From: Clostridia bacterium
GTDB lineage: Bacteria > Bacillota > Clostridia > Oscillospirales > Acutalibacteraceae
NCBI GenBank assembly: GCA_017519685.1
Contig: JAFWRV010000036.1
Span: 1 to 6,908 of the forward strand
Length of the DNA: 6,908 bases
Direction: 5' to 3'
This document shows, piece after piece, positions 6,605 to 6,908 of the stretch. A program made the position numbers and the translations under genes. Under the pieces are notes generated by a model, which saw only the letters and a program-made list of their open reading frames with translations, searched no databases and was not told the DNA's origin. Every line of letters begins with the position of its first letter. Position 1 is the stretch's first letter.

Positions 6605-6626
6605 GTATGCATATTACATCAATGAC

Positions 6627-6633
6627 AAAGGTG
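6627..6633 (+). promoter_or_regulatory. Ribosome binding site of the rightward gene
   Basis: AAAGGTG lies 5 bases before the ATG at 6639-6641. It is one base off AAAGGAG and is the only Shine-Dalgarno-like site near either in-frame ATG. Confidence 0.65.
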
Positions 6634-6638
6634 AAAAA

Positions 6639-6908
6639 ATGGATTACAATCAGAATTACAATTACGGATATTCATATACTAATGAGCTGTATCAGAAAGA
6701 GGAAAGCGAGAAAAAGGGAATTAAACAAATCGGCAAGGTCGCGGGCTTATGCATTATCGCGTATGTCGCGCTGGAAAACTTTCTTCCGCTTCCGATTGCT
6801 CTGAGCAGAAATCTTTCCGCTCTTTACAAGGAATCCGATGAATTCTTTTATCTTGTAGCGTGCTTTCTTTCTGTTATAAGTGTTTTCTGCGTGTTTTTAA
6901 TAGGAGGA
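6639..6908 (+). CDS. N-terminal part of an unidentified membrane protein
   Basis: The reading frame is open for 90 codons from the ATG to the window edge with no stop, so the gene is cut by the window. Residues 1-27 are soluble, rich in Tyr and Asn at first (DYNQNYNYGY) and then charged (KEESEKKG). A hydrophobic segment at about 33-55 and a second at about 69-90 look like transmembrane helices. A soluble Tyr/Asn-rich head followed by helices is seen in several clostridial membrane families, including some CPBP-type intramembrane proteases, but no catalytic motif falls inside this fragment and I do not name it. The start is set by AAAGGTG 5 bases upstream and by a promoter whose start point is near 6611. 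It is transcribed away from glgP out of a shared control region; whether they are co-regulated is unknown. Confidence 0.75.
   Translation, partial: MDYNQNYNYGYSYTNELYQKEESEKKGIKQIGKVAGLCIIAYVALENFLPLPIALSRNLSALYKESDEFFYLVACFLSVISVFCVFLIGG

Larger units (their letters stand above)
6446..6638. other. AT-rich divergent intergenic region
   Basis: This 193-base gap separates two genes that point away from each other. It is far richer in A and T than the genes around it and contains two opposed promoters, their leaders, and 38 bases between the two -35 boxes. The short word TTGTAA occurs three times: 6532-6537 inverted, and 6553-6558 and 6576-6581 direct. An AT-only inverted repeat ATAATA/TATTAT (6498-6503 and 6508-6513) spans the glgP start-site region but may be chance in such a biased stretch. 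I see no riboswitch or RNA gene. Confidence 0.7.

Noticed and set aside
6607..6804. A 65-codon plus-strand frame at the right end
   Set aside because: It is out of frame with the 90-codon open frame from 6639, has no ribosome binding site, and starts upstream of the predicted transcription start.
1..6908. CRISPR array, mobile element, tRNA/rRNA or phage genes
   Set aside because: I looked for spaced repeats, terminal inverted repeats, transposase motifs and tRNA-like folds and saw none.

Overview
The window looks like a piece of a Firmicutes (Clostridia-type) chromosome, probably a gut Ruminococcaceae/Oscillospiraceae-like bacterium. This is inferred from strong AAGGAG-type ribosome binding sites, sigma-A-like promoters, the clostridial flavour of the glycogen phosphorylase, and the mixture of moderately GC-rich genes with one very AT-rich intergenic stretch. 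The assignment rests on impression, not on a search.

Five genes on the minus strand fill bases 5-6445 and are packed like one operon. In transcription order they are glycogen phosphorylase (glgP), tRNA adenosine deaminase (tadA), a TRIC/UPF0126 two-repeat membrane channel-like protein, a secreted alpha/beta-hydrolase (lipase/LCAT-like), and an unrecognised 8-TM membrane protein. Junctions are a 1-base overlap (glgP/tadA) and gaps of 5, 14 and 12 bases. At the last two junctions the Shine-Dalgarno of the downstream gene is fused to the stop codon of the upstream gene. No terminator-like structure was seen inside the array, and its end lies at or beyond the left edge.

Bases 6446-6638 are an AT-rich divergent control region. 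It holds two back-to-back promoters of the same form (TTGTAA, 17 bp, TATAAT), one firing left into glgP and one firing right. A 10-bp palindrome overlaps the rightward -35 box. To the right, from 6639 to the window end, is the first 90 codons of a membrane protein whose family cannot be named from this fragment.

Functionally the array is mixed: glycogen breakdown, wobble-base editing of tRNA, a cation-channel-like protein, and an exported hydrolase with an integral membrane partner. I see no CRISPR array, mobile element, RNA gene or defence system. The parts most worth a second look are the hydrolase with its non-standard nucleophile elbow and hydrophobic tail, its neighbouring orphan membrane protein, and the divergent promoter region. 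I found no convincing evidence of a wholly new system.
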